From Cochliopodium minus (Eukaryota; Discosea; Himatismenida; Cochliopodiidae), in assembly GCA_024220525.1 (NCBI GenBank), contig JAMYWO010000255.1, positions 1 through 52,457 of the forward strand: a DNA stretch of 52,457 nt. The letters run 5' to 3'. A model generated the notes under the pieces. That model was not told where the DNA came from. It was given only the letters and a program-made list of their open reading frames with translations, and did no database searches. Position 1 is the stretch's first letter; each line of letters starts with the position of its first letter. Positions 1 through 12,100 of the stretch are shown piece after piece. The translations under genes were made by a program, and so were the position numbers.

Positions 1-68
1 TATTTTATTTATTTTATTTATTTTATTTATTTTATTTATTTTATTTATTTTATTTATTTTATTTATTT
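1..68. repeat. 9-nt tandem repeat TATTTTATT
   Basis: The first 68 bases are about seven and a half head-to-tail copies of the 9-mer TATTTTATT, which then decay into irregular T-rich sequence up to about base 150. It lies just beyond the last visible exon of the minus-strand kinase gene, so it is probably inside an intron of that gene. No coding signal is seen. Confidence 0.85.
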
Positions 69-3000
69 TTATTTTTATTTAATTTTATTTAATTTATTCA
101 ATTTTACTTTTATTTAATTTTACTCATTTTATTTTTTTATATTTTAAAATGATTTTTACCCTTCTGCGGCATCAATTAATAAATTAATACTTGTAGGAAG
201 ATCTATGTTGATTTTCAAGTTTTTGGCAGAAGAGCTCAAACCGAGGCAATCAGCTAGAGAACCTTTCTTATACCATATCGAAATGATCAAGAGATTTCCC
301 TTGTGGGTGCATCCACCAATGGAGTTACAAACGTTTGGATGTCTCAAAATACTTTGAAATAAAAAATAATAAAAATAACAAATAAACACTTTGAATTAAG
401 TCTATTTTTTTTAATTAAAGATCTTAAAAAAAAAAAAATAAATAATAAATAAAAAATAAATAAATACATGGTATTTTAAGAAATCAAAAATAAATAAATA
501 AATTCAAAATAAAAAAAAATAAAATAAAACAATATAAATTCTGAAATAAATTTAAAATAAAAAAGATAATAAATAAAAATATAAATAAAAAAATAAAAAA
601 ATAAAAAATAAATATAAAATAAAAAAATAAAAAAAAAATAAATTAAAAAAAAATGAATAAATTAAAAATTAAAATTAAAAAAATAAATTAAAAATAGAAA
701 TTATTTTTTTTACCTCATTATTGCAAGCTCACTGTTGAACTCTTCCTCATCAAAAGCGATGTTCTCTTCGTTAAATTTCTTCACTGCACAAACTTGCTTC
801 TGAAAAATGCACTTTGAAACAACCCCCGAAACACCCTCACCAATCTTCTCCAAAATTTCGAGCTCTCCTGAGTCAACACTTCTTTGGACTAAAAAATGGA
901 AGAATTAAAATATTTATAAAAATAAAAAATAATAAAATAATAAAAACATAATAAAATAATAATAAATTTTGAATTATAAAACTGAATCTATTAAAAAAAT
1001 AAAAATGTTAATTAAAAAAAATAACAAATAATAACAAATAAATTTTTTCAACCTTCAATATTTTTGTAAATATTGTTTAAAAAAAAAAAATATAAAAATT
1101 GTCAAAAATTAATGAAATAAATAATAATGAAATTTTTTACCTTCAACTTTCTTTTCTTTTACAAGTTGCATGAGTCTTGAAAGAAATGGAAACCCTCCCA
1201 AAGATACAATACGTGCTTTATATTGCTCATTCTTTGCTGCGGCAGAGAGACAAATGGCGGCACTGCGCTCTGTCTGAGGGTCACCACATTCCAAAAGAGA
1301 AATTAAAACATCTTGTCCTTCTTCAGGGAGCAATGTAATAATACTCTTACCAGTTCTATTAAAAAATGAGAAAAAATATAAATATAACATTAAAATTAAT
1401 AAATATAAAATAAAAATAAAAAATATAAATAAAATATAAATAAACATATATAAAAAATAAAAAAATAAAAAAAATAAAAAAATAAAGAATCAAAATGTAA
1501 TAAAAAAAAATTATTATACTCAATATGTTCTGCAATTGTTCTCACTGCAGTTCTCAAACATTGTTCACTCAAAACATTGGAAGAGATCACTGTTAAGATA
1601 GGAGAGACACCCTTTGCTTCCTCAACAATGAAGGAGATGGTGCTGGACTGCTCGCAAAAGACGGAAAGAGCTTTACAAGCTTGTATTTTGGTTTGATTGT
1701 CGTGGGAACGAGCGAAATGAATTAAACATCTACAAATCTCAGAATTTAAAAATAACTCTATCAACTGTTCTTTGTCAGCTAAATTTTTTTAAATGTAAAA
1801 AATAGATGAGAAAAATTATTGAGAAAAAATTGATGTAAAAAATAAAATTGTAAAAAACGAAAAATAAAATTGAAAAAAAAAAAATTTTGCTTGAAAGAGT
1901 AAGAAAATTAGTCAAGATTCTTATGAAATGATAATTTATTTCAGAAGTGAGATTCTCTAGACTTTCTTGATTTTCGTTTTTGGGAACAAGAGAAGAGAAA
2001 GCAGACTCCCAGTCATATCTGATCTGAGTAAAGTTGGAGATCTCCAAGATTTTGGAGAGATAAATATTCATTTTGGGGATTTGTTGGGCGTCACTGGTGA
2101 TGTTCGCAATGATTTGTGTAGAGTGTACATTGATTTGTGTGTCATTAACTAAAGCCAATTCGATGATGACCTCAATGTGAGAAACATTAATGACTTTGAT
2201 AAACTCCCCTTCATCTTTGGAAAGATTTGCCAACGCTTTGATGACAGACCTTTTCACGAAAACGTCTTTTGTCTTCAATGTATCGAGCAAGATAGGGATC
2301 GACTCCGATCCCACCAACTTTGAGCGGAGTTTTTTATCGCTGGTCAAAAAAGACAAACTTCTAGCTGCGTTTTGTTGGCAGTCAGGAGATCTAGTGAGAA
2401 AGTGAATAAATATTTCCGGACCAAAATTTTCGAGCACATTAACCATAGTTAATGGTTGTTCGCACAAGTAAGCAAGGCCTCTTGAAAGAAAATTTTCCAA
2501 GTCGAGAAACTCGCCCAAGGTTTTGTCTTTTACGAGATCAACTAATGTCTTGAGAAAGAGGATGCCTCCTTCTTTAATCATTTTGACTTTGTTCTGATCC
2601 AGTTGGATGAGATTGGAAAAGGTGTTCGCCATGTTTAGCAAAATTTTGGGTTCGGTATAATTACACATTTGTACCACATTTTCAAATCCAATTTCTTCAA
2701 ATATTCTTCTGTGGTTTTTTGCTATGAACGAAATCAGGTTTGATAAACAAAATTATTGACTAATTAAAAAAAAATTACGTTGAAGAGAAAAGTTTAACAA
2801 AATTTGTGAAACTTCTTCTCCCCATTCAGGTTTTGAGCAGTAGTCCCTCAAGTTCACTTCTACTCTGTTATCAGCTATTAAAAAAAGGAAAAAGAGATTA
2901 AATGAAAATAATGAGGATTTAGGTTGAGTGGCTCACCATCTATCACTGTAAGACCGAAAGGAGATCCACAGATACTTACATCTTTGGATCCTTTCACTTT

Positions 3001-4142
3001 CAATTTTATGTAGAGATAATAATTTCCGTTGGTGTTGGGAACATAAGAACATACACAAAATCCTAAAAAAAAAAATTAATTCTTTATTTATATGCTAATT
3101 TCTTTTTTAATTAATAATATCCTTGCATATCTTTGATATATTTTTTATATCGAAGGGATATTAATTGAATATTTGTTTTGAAAAAGGATAAAAATTGAAA
3201 ATTTTACTTTCATTTTTATTATGTTCCATCTTTACTTTACTATCTACCAAATGCACTCCCATCTCATCAAATATTTCGAAATCACATTCAAAACTATATG
3301 AGGAATTCTCTGTTGTTAACAATGCCATCGATTTATCCATTGCGAATATAGTGAAGGTGGCTTCTTGTCCAATGACACCTCTTCTCAATCCTCTTCCAAC
3401 AGCGAAAGAATATGATCTTTCTGGATTTACTTTCTTTTTGGAATGAAATGGTTTATAATTGCTATCCTTCTTTGATTTTTCTAATCCATTTTCATTGTGA
3501 GTTATATTTTGGACCCAATTAAATATTTTATCATAATTATTTTTTATTTTACTTTTATCTAGTGATCCAAGATAGATTATTGTATCATCGTGTATATCAC
3601 AATCTGATATCCTATCATCTACCTAAAATTATTGAATATTTTTATATTGGGGAACGGTGAATTATAAAATTTAAAAAAAAAAATAATTTTCTTCAAAAAA
3701 AAAAAAATATATTCAAATTTGGTTTATCTTTAGAATATATCTTTGATTCTTTTCGAAAAGAATCAAAATTATAATAATTTTATTTATAATTTTTTTTATT
3801 AGTTTAATATAAATTTGGAATTAAATCTATACTAGAATTAATTAGCTAAAAATTAAAACCAATTTGAATGTATATTTTATTATAGTTTCTAATTTGTATT
3901 ACATTATATATATTTGAAGTTTCTGTGGATCCATCTTTTTTAAATAATAATTGTGCACAAGGAAGAATATCAGTTTTTTCAAATATCAATACTTTTAACA
4001 TCCATATACTATCATTCTCTTTTATATTATCAATGATCAAAGGTTCTTTGAAGTTTAATAATTGATTGTAACTTGAAGATTTCATAATTTGTATATGGAT
4101 GGTTTTCTCTTGAAATTCTTTAAAATCATCTCCATTATCCAT
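1..4142 (-). CDS. Ubiquitin-like / filamin-repeat / armadillo / protein kinase fusion (3' end beyond window)
   Basis: Multi-exon minus-strand gene, read from 4142 towards 1. Exon 1 (4142 to about 3859) starts MDNGDD and reads like a ubiquitin fold ending NKIYIQI. It joins in phase to an exon starting near 3611 (DDRISDCDIHDDTIIYLG), though the donor GTTTTA is atypical. Next come RSYSFAVGRG and GVIGQEATFTIFAMD, then GSPFGLTVIDG near 2945, which are the start and end of a filamin/ABP280 repeat as found in TRIM-type proteins. Exons at about 2780-2877, 1906-2729, 1520-1780 and 1133-1358 encode helical armadillo repeats (for example VIKALANLSKDE, CKALSVFCEQ). The exon at 714-892 holds a kinase glycine loop GEGVSGVVSK and the lysine motif CAVKKF. 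The exon at 156-355 continues the N-lobe (LRHPNVCNSIGG, GSLADCL). The catalytic loop and DFG lie beyond the window, so activity cannot be judged. Known: filamin repeats bind partners and ARM repeats are scaffolds. Inferred: a scaffolded signalling kinase, possibly tyrosine-kinase-like. Joining the first exon to the rest is the least certain step. Confidence 0.72.
3742..3767. repeat. Perfect 26-bp palindrome
   Basis: The two 13-base arms, reading TTTGATTCTTTTC on the plus strand and its exact complement, meet at the central C/G with no spacer. It lies in the inferred first intron of the minus-strand kinase gene. Such a length is unusual by chance outside plain A/T runs because it includes four G/C positions per arm. 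No function is assigned. Confidence 0.8.
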
Positions 4143-4495
4143 TTTGAAAACTAATATCTCAACAAGATTTTTTTTTTTATAAATTTTTAATTATGAAGAT
4201 TTTTTATTCCTCTCAAAAAAAATTTGAAGAAAGGGATTAAAAATACTTAAAGAAAACTCAATAATAATATACGATCTTATTGTGGATTAATGAATCAGAA
4301 TTGAATATGTGAAACAATTTGTTAGAATTCAAGAGAGGATCTTAAAAATATAAAAATAAAAAAAAAATGAAAGAAGATCAAAATTGAATCTTTGTAATAA
4401 AAAAGATTAGTCGAAATTTCTTTGTCAAATCAAGATAGATCAAAAGATAAAATCAAAAATTGATCAAAGAAAAAAGAAAATTAAATAATCAGGAA
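4143..4495. other. Intergenic, nothing recognised
   Basis: About 350 bases between the start of the filamin-kinase gene and the stop of the phosphatase gene. It should contain the promoter of the first and the polyadenylation region of the second. It is A/T-rich with several AATAAA-like words, but no motif stands out and no open frame is convincing. Confidence 0.5.
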
Positions 4496-5391
4496 TCAGA
4501 GGTATTTAATGAATTTAGATCGAGGGTATTTAGAAGCAATTTCCTTTTGAACTTCATTCTTTGTCCCATTCTCAGATTGCAAAGAATAATTGCAAGAATG
4601 CCAAAGGATTAATTGATCTTCAAACTTTGTGGCTATTTCCTTTCTTTTCTCTCTCACAAAATTATAAGCTTGTCTGAAATCCCATTTATATTTCTTCATT
4701 CTAACGATAATTATTAATTAATCAAAGATATTGGATGGATAGTTAAGTTGTTGTTTTTTTTTGAATAATTTACACATAAGAGATTACTATTGTTGCTGAT
4801 CTTTGTTTTTTTTTTAAACCATTCAATTGAATGATTAATTTTGGAAAAAAAAAATATTTATCATTCAGATGACCTTGATTTTCCTTGGGCACAATGAACC
4901 AATACTGATTCACCTTTATTAATTGCTTCATCCATGAATTTATGAAACTCATCAAATACTTGGATGATAGGAAATTCGGTCATATCTGCAATCTTAAATG
5001 AATATAGAATAGAAAAGTGTTGAACTGAAAATAACTTTTTTTACATATATTTGAAGATAATCGATTTGAATCTGATATTTCTTTGTTTCTTTTTCTTCTT
5101 TTCCTTTTTAAAGGAAATAAAGACATTTTCTGAATTAATACACCTTTTATGTCATAAATGTTACCAGTGAAAGCCGGAATACATATCCTTTTTTTGTTTT
5201 TTAAATTGAATATTTTGTTTAATTAATATATACCTTGTTATATTTCTATTCTCCAATATTTCAAATGGAACTTGTCCTGCATCTGAGAGATTGTAAATGA
5301 GATAAAAAAAAAATATTTCAAAAATGAAACCTTCAGATCCAAGATATAAACCATCTATAATAAAATTTGCATATTTATCAAATTCATCCAT
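4496..5391 (-). CDS. Dual-specificity protein phosphatase (DUSP)
   Basis: Small spliced minus-strand gene. It starts MDEFDKYANFIIDGLYLGSEG at 5391, the LYLGS opening typical of DUSPs. An exon near 5285-5230 reads DAGQVPFEILENRNITRYI. A later short exon (about 5108-5046) reads KKYQIQIDYLQIY, and the exon at about 4990-4885 carries the phosphatase loop VLVHCAQGKSRS, with the catalytic Cys and Arg of HCxxGxxRS and a Ser after it. The following exons read SATIVISYV and then MKKYKWDFRQAYNFVREKR, joined in phase at a GTAAAT donor, and end at SKFIKYL. The order matches the DUSP catalytic domain, which removes phosphate from Ser/Thr/Tyr residues, often on MAP kinases. The exon around 5105-5190 and the splice after KSR (donor GTCATC) are less certain. 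No extra domain is seen, so this is a catalytic-domain-only protein of roughly 190 residues. The substrate is unknown. Confidence 0.82.
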
Positions 5392-6132
5392 TCTCCACTA
5401 ATTATTAAAGAAATTGTTCACCCCAGAAATGTTATATCTCTTATAATTTAATTTAAAAATTTATTTTGAAATATTTCGTGAATAATTTTGATATAAATTT
5501 ATTTTGCCAAATTTTTATAGGAGTATTGTTATGTACTTTTATTGGATTATAATGATGTTTTTTAGTCAAATATGTTGTTATATTTTATTTTATAGAGTAG
5601 ATATTTAATTATTTTGAGTATTTAACGTTTTTAAAAGAATTTTACCAAAGATATAATGATCCGAGCGAGAAGTTAAAGTAGATTTTCAATTTTTTTTTGT
5701 TAATTTTAAATCTCTATTTTCAAAAAATTTAATTCAATTTATTTTAACTGATTAAATATGATTTTTTTTCTTCACTATACTGTATGAAAAAAATAAAAAT
5801 TATTTACTGTTATAAATTATAAAATAAAAAAAAAAAAAGGTTCAAAAAAAAGAATTCCATCAAATCACAAACATCAATTATTAAATAATTTTTTTTTTTT
5901 TGAAAAGCAAAATAAAATGGAATTAGATGAATTGGATTCTCCACCACGTAATTATAAACACCATTCATAATTTTTTCTCAAATATTAACTAAACATCAAT
6001 TTGCAAAAAATAACAAAATAGCTGTAAGATTTCCTTCATAATATTTGTTGTTCATATCAATTCTTACCCTTCATCTTTTTTTTTCAAATTTTATTAACAT
6101 ATAAGTTGTTTTTGACTGGAACAAAAAACAAT
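5392..6132. promoter_or_regulatory. Divergent intergenic region between phosphatase and CHD genes
   Basis: About 740 bases lie between two divergent start codons, so the promoters of both genes should be here. The sequence is plain A/T-rich. An ATG at 5916 opens a 17-codon frame (MELDELDSPPRNYKHHS) followed by a possible donor CACGTAATT. It might be a 5' exon of the CHD gene, but I could not find an acceptor giving the right phase. It could equally be an upstream ORF. Confidence 0.45.
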
Positions 6133-9100
6133 ATGGATAATTTTACAGATAATTCAATGGGCAATAATCAGCATAATCATCATGATGATTTATCTCACCC
6201 CAATCCAGAGAATATATTGCAATCAAATCCCAACGATATAATGAATTTTCATTCTAATATCAACGATATACCGAACATGTTGAATCCTCAAAGGATGAAT
6301 CAACCAAATTACAGCCCACAAAATATCAATCAGAATATATCACAGGGAAATAGCAATACACAATCGATAAATCCACAAAATTTGAAGCTTCCTTCCTTAA
6401 ATAGTGTGAATCCATACAATATAAATCTCCAACAACAAAATAGGAACACTAGCATTAATAATAACAATACTTTCACCAATAATCAACAAATTGGATTTAA
6501 CCAATTTAATCAATCAAATTTACAAACAACATCGAATTCTTCAATGAATTCATTTAACCCAAATACAACCTCATTCACCTCATCATTCACCAATATCAAC
6601 AATCCCTCTAATTCAATGACATCTCCCATCAAGACCCAGAATTTGAATGCTCCAATCATCCCATTGCTCAATCCTAATCTTGGACAACAGCAACAACAAA
6701 ATAGATTCCAACAACAATTCAATCCACAAAGCATCAATCAATCTCCCAATAGATTTCAAATTCCTAATATTAATCCTCAACAGCAACAAACCAGTCCTCA
6801 GAATATTTCATTCAACAATATCATGTCCCAGAATAGAATCAATCAACTCAACAATAATAGTCCTATTAGCAGCAATAGCACTTTCAATCCCAATTCCCTC
6901 CTCTCGAATAATATCAAGCTCAATATGTTCAATCAGAATTCTATGGGGATGAATAGATCCAATAGCAATCCTATCATGAATTCACCCAATAATTTGCCTT
7001 CTTTATTCCATAATCCCAACAATAATCTTCCTAATTATAGCATGGGGAGAGGAATTGGTAATTATTCCATCAAAAATGAGCCTGAAGAATATAGAGTCAC
7101 CACCAGATCTCAAATGAAAAAGAATCAAGTCAAAACTGAGAATCCTCCAAACAATCAACCAAATCAAATGTTCCAAAGAGGTGGACAAATGAATCAGATG
7201 AATGTAATAAGAAAATATTCAATTTTTTACGAAAATACTATTTTTTAAAATATTATCCGATTTTGATATTATTTATCCAAATTTTTAAATTAATTTTATA
7301 TGATCATTTTTTTTTTTCATAAATCACAGTTCTTGAATATGGGAAATACTGTGCAAGTTAAACCAGAGCCAAAAGTTATAGAGCCCAACACTGCTAATGT
7401 AGATGAATTACCAAATTTGACAGAAGAAAAATGTTACAAGATCTTGGAAAAGTTGGTGAAAAACCCTAATTCTTGGCCATTCAGAACACCTGTTAATCCA
7501 ACAGAGTGGGGAATCAGTGATTACTTTGACGTCATTGAGGAGCCAATGGACTTGGGTACCGTTAGTGATAAATTGAGTCAAACAGACATGTTGAGAAGAA
7601 CAGGACCTTATGTTAACATGAACCATATGGTCAAAGATGTCAGATTGATTTGGAAGAACTGCAAAGTTTATAACAAACAAAACTCTGAAATTTGGCTATT
7701 GGCTGACAGTATGGAGAGAGAATTTGAAACCCTTTTGTCTGTTGCTACTGGAATGAGTAAAAATATTTTTAATGATTAAAATTTAATTTAATGTTTTCTT
7801 TTTTAAAAAAGAACCACCACCACCACCTAGAAGAGTAGGAGGCGGAGGAGGAAGAGGTAGAGGAAGACCAAAGAAGACAGATGAACCCGTTACTATCAGT
7901 GGACCAGAATTGGATGAAATGATCGGCTTTGATGATTCCGATTCTGATTCCGAAAAAGAAAAGGTCGTGGAAATGGAAACTGGATTCACTTCTTCTGGTA
8001 AAAGAAGAATAGATGAAATATACACTCACAGGGAAATCAAAGAACCAGTAGAGGGAGGACCTAAACACGAATACTTCATCAAGTGGAAGATGTTTTCTCA
8101 TCTCCATTGTCAATGGGTTCCTGAAGATGAAATTGCTCATGCCAAAATTCAATTGAGAAACTATTGGAAGAAGATAGAAGAGAAAAAGAGTTTAGGAATT
8201 GAGGAAGTAGAGGAGGAAGAAGATTTCTTTGACGAGAGATATGTACAAGTTGACAGATTTTTATCTCAAAGAAAAGAGTTGATCAAAAATGAAGATGGAA
8301 CCACTTCCGAAAAGACATCTTACCTTGTTAAATGGGTTGGTCTTCCTTACACTGACAGTACTTGGGAATTGAGCGATGACATCAAAGATGATGAGAAGTT
8401 GGAAGAGTTTAACAAAAACAACCTTCCTAGACCTCCTGTGAACGAAGTGAGACCTCCTCCTTCTGCTTGGAAGAGATTGGCTGAGTGTCCTGCTTTCAAA
8501 GATGGAAACAAGTTGAGAAGTTACCAACTTGAAGGATTAAACTGGATGGTTTTCAATTGGTACCAAAGAAGAGGTTCAATCCTTGCAGATGAAATGTAAA
8601 TTATTTTAATCTTTTATCCTATCTCTTTTTTTAATATTTTTTTTTTACCACACAATAGGGGTTTGGGAAAGACTGTCCAAACAGTCGGGTTCATTGAATA
8701 CCTCAGAAAATTCGAAAACATAGGAGGGCCTTACCTCGTTGTTTGCCCTTTGTCTACTCTTATGCATTGGGAAAGAGAGTTCAAGGGATGGACAGAAATG
8801 AATGTAATCACTTATTGTGGATCAGGTAAAAACAGAGCAGTGATCAGAGATCACGAATGGTACTCTCCTAACAAAACCCTCAAGTTTGACATTTTGTTGT
8901 CCACATATGAAATGATCATCGCCAACGATTGGGAAGAGATCAAAAAGATAAACTGGAAAGTGGTGATTGTAGATGAGGCACAAAGAATGAAGAGTATCAA
9001 ATCTATTTTCAGAACAAACATGATGAACTTGAAAAGTGATCACAGATTATTGTTGACAGGAACCCCCATTCAAAACAACACCACAGAATTGTGGGCTCTT

Positions 9101-12100
9101 CTTAACTTTATTTCTCCATGGAGCTTTCCCATCTTGGAGCACTTTGTCTCTTTGTTCGGAGAGTTGAAAACAAGTGAGCAAGTCAAGCAACTTCATACTC
9201 TTTTGAGACCTTATTTGTTGAGAAGAATGAAAGAAGATGTTGAAAAGAGTATTCCTCCTAAAGAAGAAACCATCGTAGAAGTAGAGATGACAATCTTGCA
9301 AAAGCAGTACTACAGAGCCGTCTTAGAGAAGAACAAGATCTTTTTGACTAAAGGTTGCGATAAAAATAATGTTCCTAATCTCCTCAACATTTCCATGCAG
9401 TTAAGAAAGATCTGTAATCATCCTTTCCTTCTTAAGGGAGTGGAAGAGAAGCAAACATCTCACTTCTCTGATCAGAACGATTACATGAATGATTTCTTGG
9501 GTTCATCTGGTAAGTTTGTCCTACTCGATAAGTTGCTTCCAAAGTTGAAAGAAGGGGGCCACAAAGTTCTCATCTTCTCTCAGATGGTCAAGGTGTTGGA
9601 TCTAATTGCAGTTTATCTCGAATACAAAAAGTATGGTTTTGAAAGAATAGATGGTAGAATCAGAGGAAATGATAGACAAGCTTCCATTGATAGATTCTGT
9701 TCCGACAAATACGATAAATTCGTGTTTTTGCTTTGTACAAGAGCAGGAGGTGTTGGTATCAACTTGGCATCTGCGGATACTGTCATCATTTTCGATTCTG
9801 ATTGGAATCCTCAAAACGATCTTCAAGCACAAGCAAGAGCTCACAGAATTGGTCAAAAGAACTTGGTTCAAATCTATCGTTTGATCACCAGAAACACTTA
9901 TGAAAGACAGATGTTCGAAAGATCATCCAAGAAATTGGGTCTTGATCAAGCTGTTTTGAGTGATTTTGGATCCAGCACCATCAATACCAAACTTAATGCC
10001 GAAGATATCGATAAGTTGTTGAAGTATGGTGCATATGATTTGTTTAGAGATGAGGAAGAACAAAACAATCTCTCCAAAAAGTTTCAGGATTCTTCGATTG
10101 ATCAGATTCTCCAAAAGAGTGCAAAGAAAGTAAATTACAATCAAAATGATAAGAAGAATGAAAATCAAGGTGAATCCACTTTTGCTAAGGCTACCTTCCA
10201 GATCTCATCATCCGAAAATACTATTGATATCAATGCTGAAAACTTTTGGGATCTTGTAATGGGAGAATCCAAAACTGCAGCTGTTCTTTTGACTGAATTG
10301 GAAGAAGAAATGTGTTTTAAAAACAAGAAGACTCTCCAATCTTTTTGGAAACATCTAAGAAGTATTGTCACTGATTCTATCAATTCATGGAACAGTGGTA
10401 GATTCGAAGATATCCCTGCAGATCTTCACATTCTTGTTGAATTGGTTTCCAAAATCAAAGATGATCTGAGATTCAGCAGTGACCAGAGAAAAAAAGCATT
10501 TGGATGGCACGAATCTCTCAACAACACTGGAAGAAAGGGCAGAAGAAGAAGAGGTGGAAACAATGAGCTTGATATGAAGCCATCAAAGAAGGGAAAAAAT
10601 GTTTTGAACACTTCTGATACATTTGAGGGAGATTTCTTGGATGATTGGAAGAAAAACGATAAAACCAACTTTATCAATGCTCTCGTATCTTTCGGAACTA
10701 AATGTCTTGAAGATATCAAGAGAATCACCAAGATCGATAAAACATATGAGGAGATGAAATCATTCACTGTTGGATTCTTGTTCATTTGCGAGAAAAATTC
10801 ATCTGAAGACAAAGACAAGCAGATCTTCAGAAAACAAAGAGTGTTCCTCGAAAACAAGCAAAAGACTACCGAATCTGACGTCGAAGATTCTCTCAAAGAA
10901 CCACAGATCTACCAAACCATCCTTTCCAACTTGAAGATCTACTCCAAGAAGCTCAGATTGGTTGAGAGATTAAACGAGTTGGTTGAAAAGTATCCCGGAA
11001 AGAAGTGGATAGAGCTCAAGATACCTTCGATCGAAGAAAAGCTCACCGACTGGTGGACAGAAGCTGAGGACAAGGATCTCTTGCTGGGATCTCTCATTCA
11101 TGGTGTCGGCAACTTTGAAATGATCTCCTCCGATCCGAAACTTTGTTTCCACCAAGGGCTCCATTCTTTGGTGAGACAAAAGAATCAGTTGTTTCCATCT
11201 GGCGTTATATCTGTTGTTGTACAGATCAATGATCAAGAACATAATTGTGATAACAAGTTGGTCGAACAGTCTTTGAAGAACAACAGCTACTGGAAATCTG
11301 ACGTCCCTCAACTCCGCAGTCTCAACACTCGTGTCAAGCACATCTTGGATGCCATCGACTTTGTGGAGGGAAAGAAGAAGCCTGCCAAGAAAGTCAAGGC
11401 TGAGATTTGGGCAAAGAAGGACCAAACCACTTTCATCAGTTCTCTTCTCGTAAACGGAAAAGGGGATTGGACAAATGTACAAAATTTTTTACTTTTTATT
11501 TTTCATTTTATTATTTTATCATGACTATTCTTTTAATTTTTTCAATCAATCAATTTGTTTACATTTTTTTTCACCTGTTATTTATTTATTTATTAAAGTA
11601 ATAATATTTTAATTTTCTTTTTTTTTTTATTGTTATATTGTTCTATTTTCTGTTTTTTTTTTATTTTAAATTTTTATTAATTTTATTGTAGATAATCAAA
11701 AATACTGGTCTTGAAAAAACAGAAACACAAATGGAAGACTTTTGTAACGATCTTGTCATAATCTGCGAGAAAATCACCAAAACACCCACCACCAAAATCA
11801 AAGAAGAAGACTACTCCCCTAAAGTGAAAATAGACGAGAAATCCATCTCGATCTCTCACGCCCAGAAGATTTTGGACCGAGTCAATCTTTTTGAGACAAT
11901 CAGAACCAAGATGTTGGTGAAAGATGACATCGAATCGTTTTTACAAGCAGAAGCTTCCATTGCGGGAATGCCTACCTGGTGGAAGGCTGGTCAGGATGAT
12001 CTCACTTTGTTGAAGATCATTGGGGAGCACGGAATCAATCCTTCTTCTTTCGAGAGTACTCTCGAATCTAATGATGCTAGCTTTTACTATAATGCAAAAA

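Noticed and set aside
6106-6132. Extension of the CHD gene to a TTG at 6106
   Set aside because: Eukaryotic nuclear genes rarely start at TTG; the first in-frame ATG (6133) gives a frame whose eight exons close exactly.
10426-11482. Two long minus-strand frames under the CHD exon 4
   Set aside because: Antisense to a 2.8-kb exon with SNF2 and SANT motifs in the sense frame.
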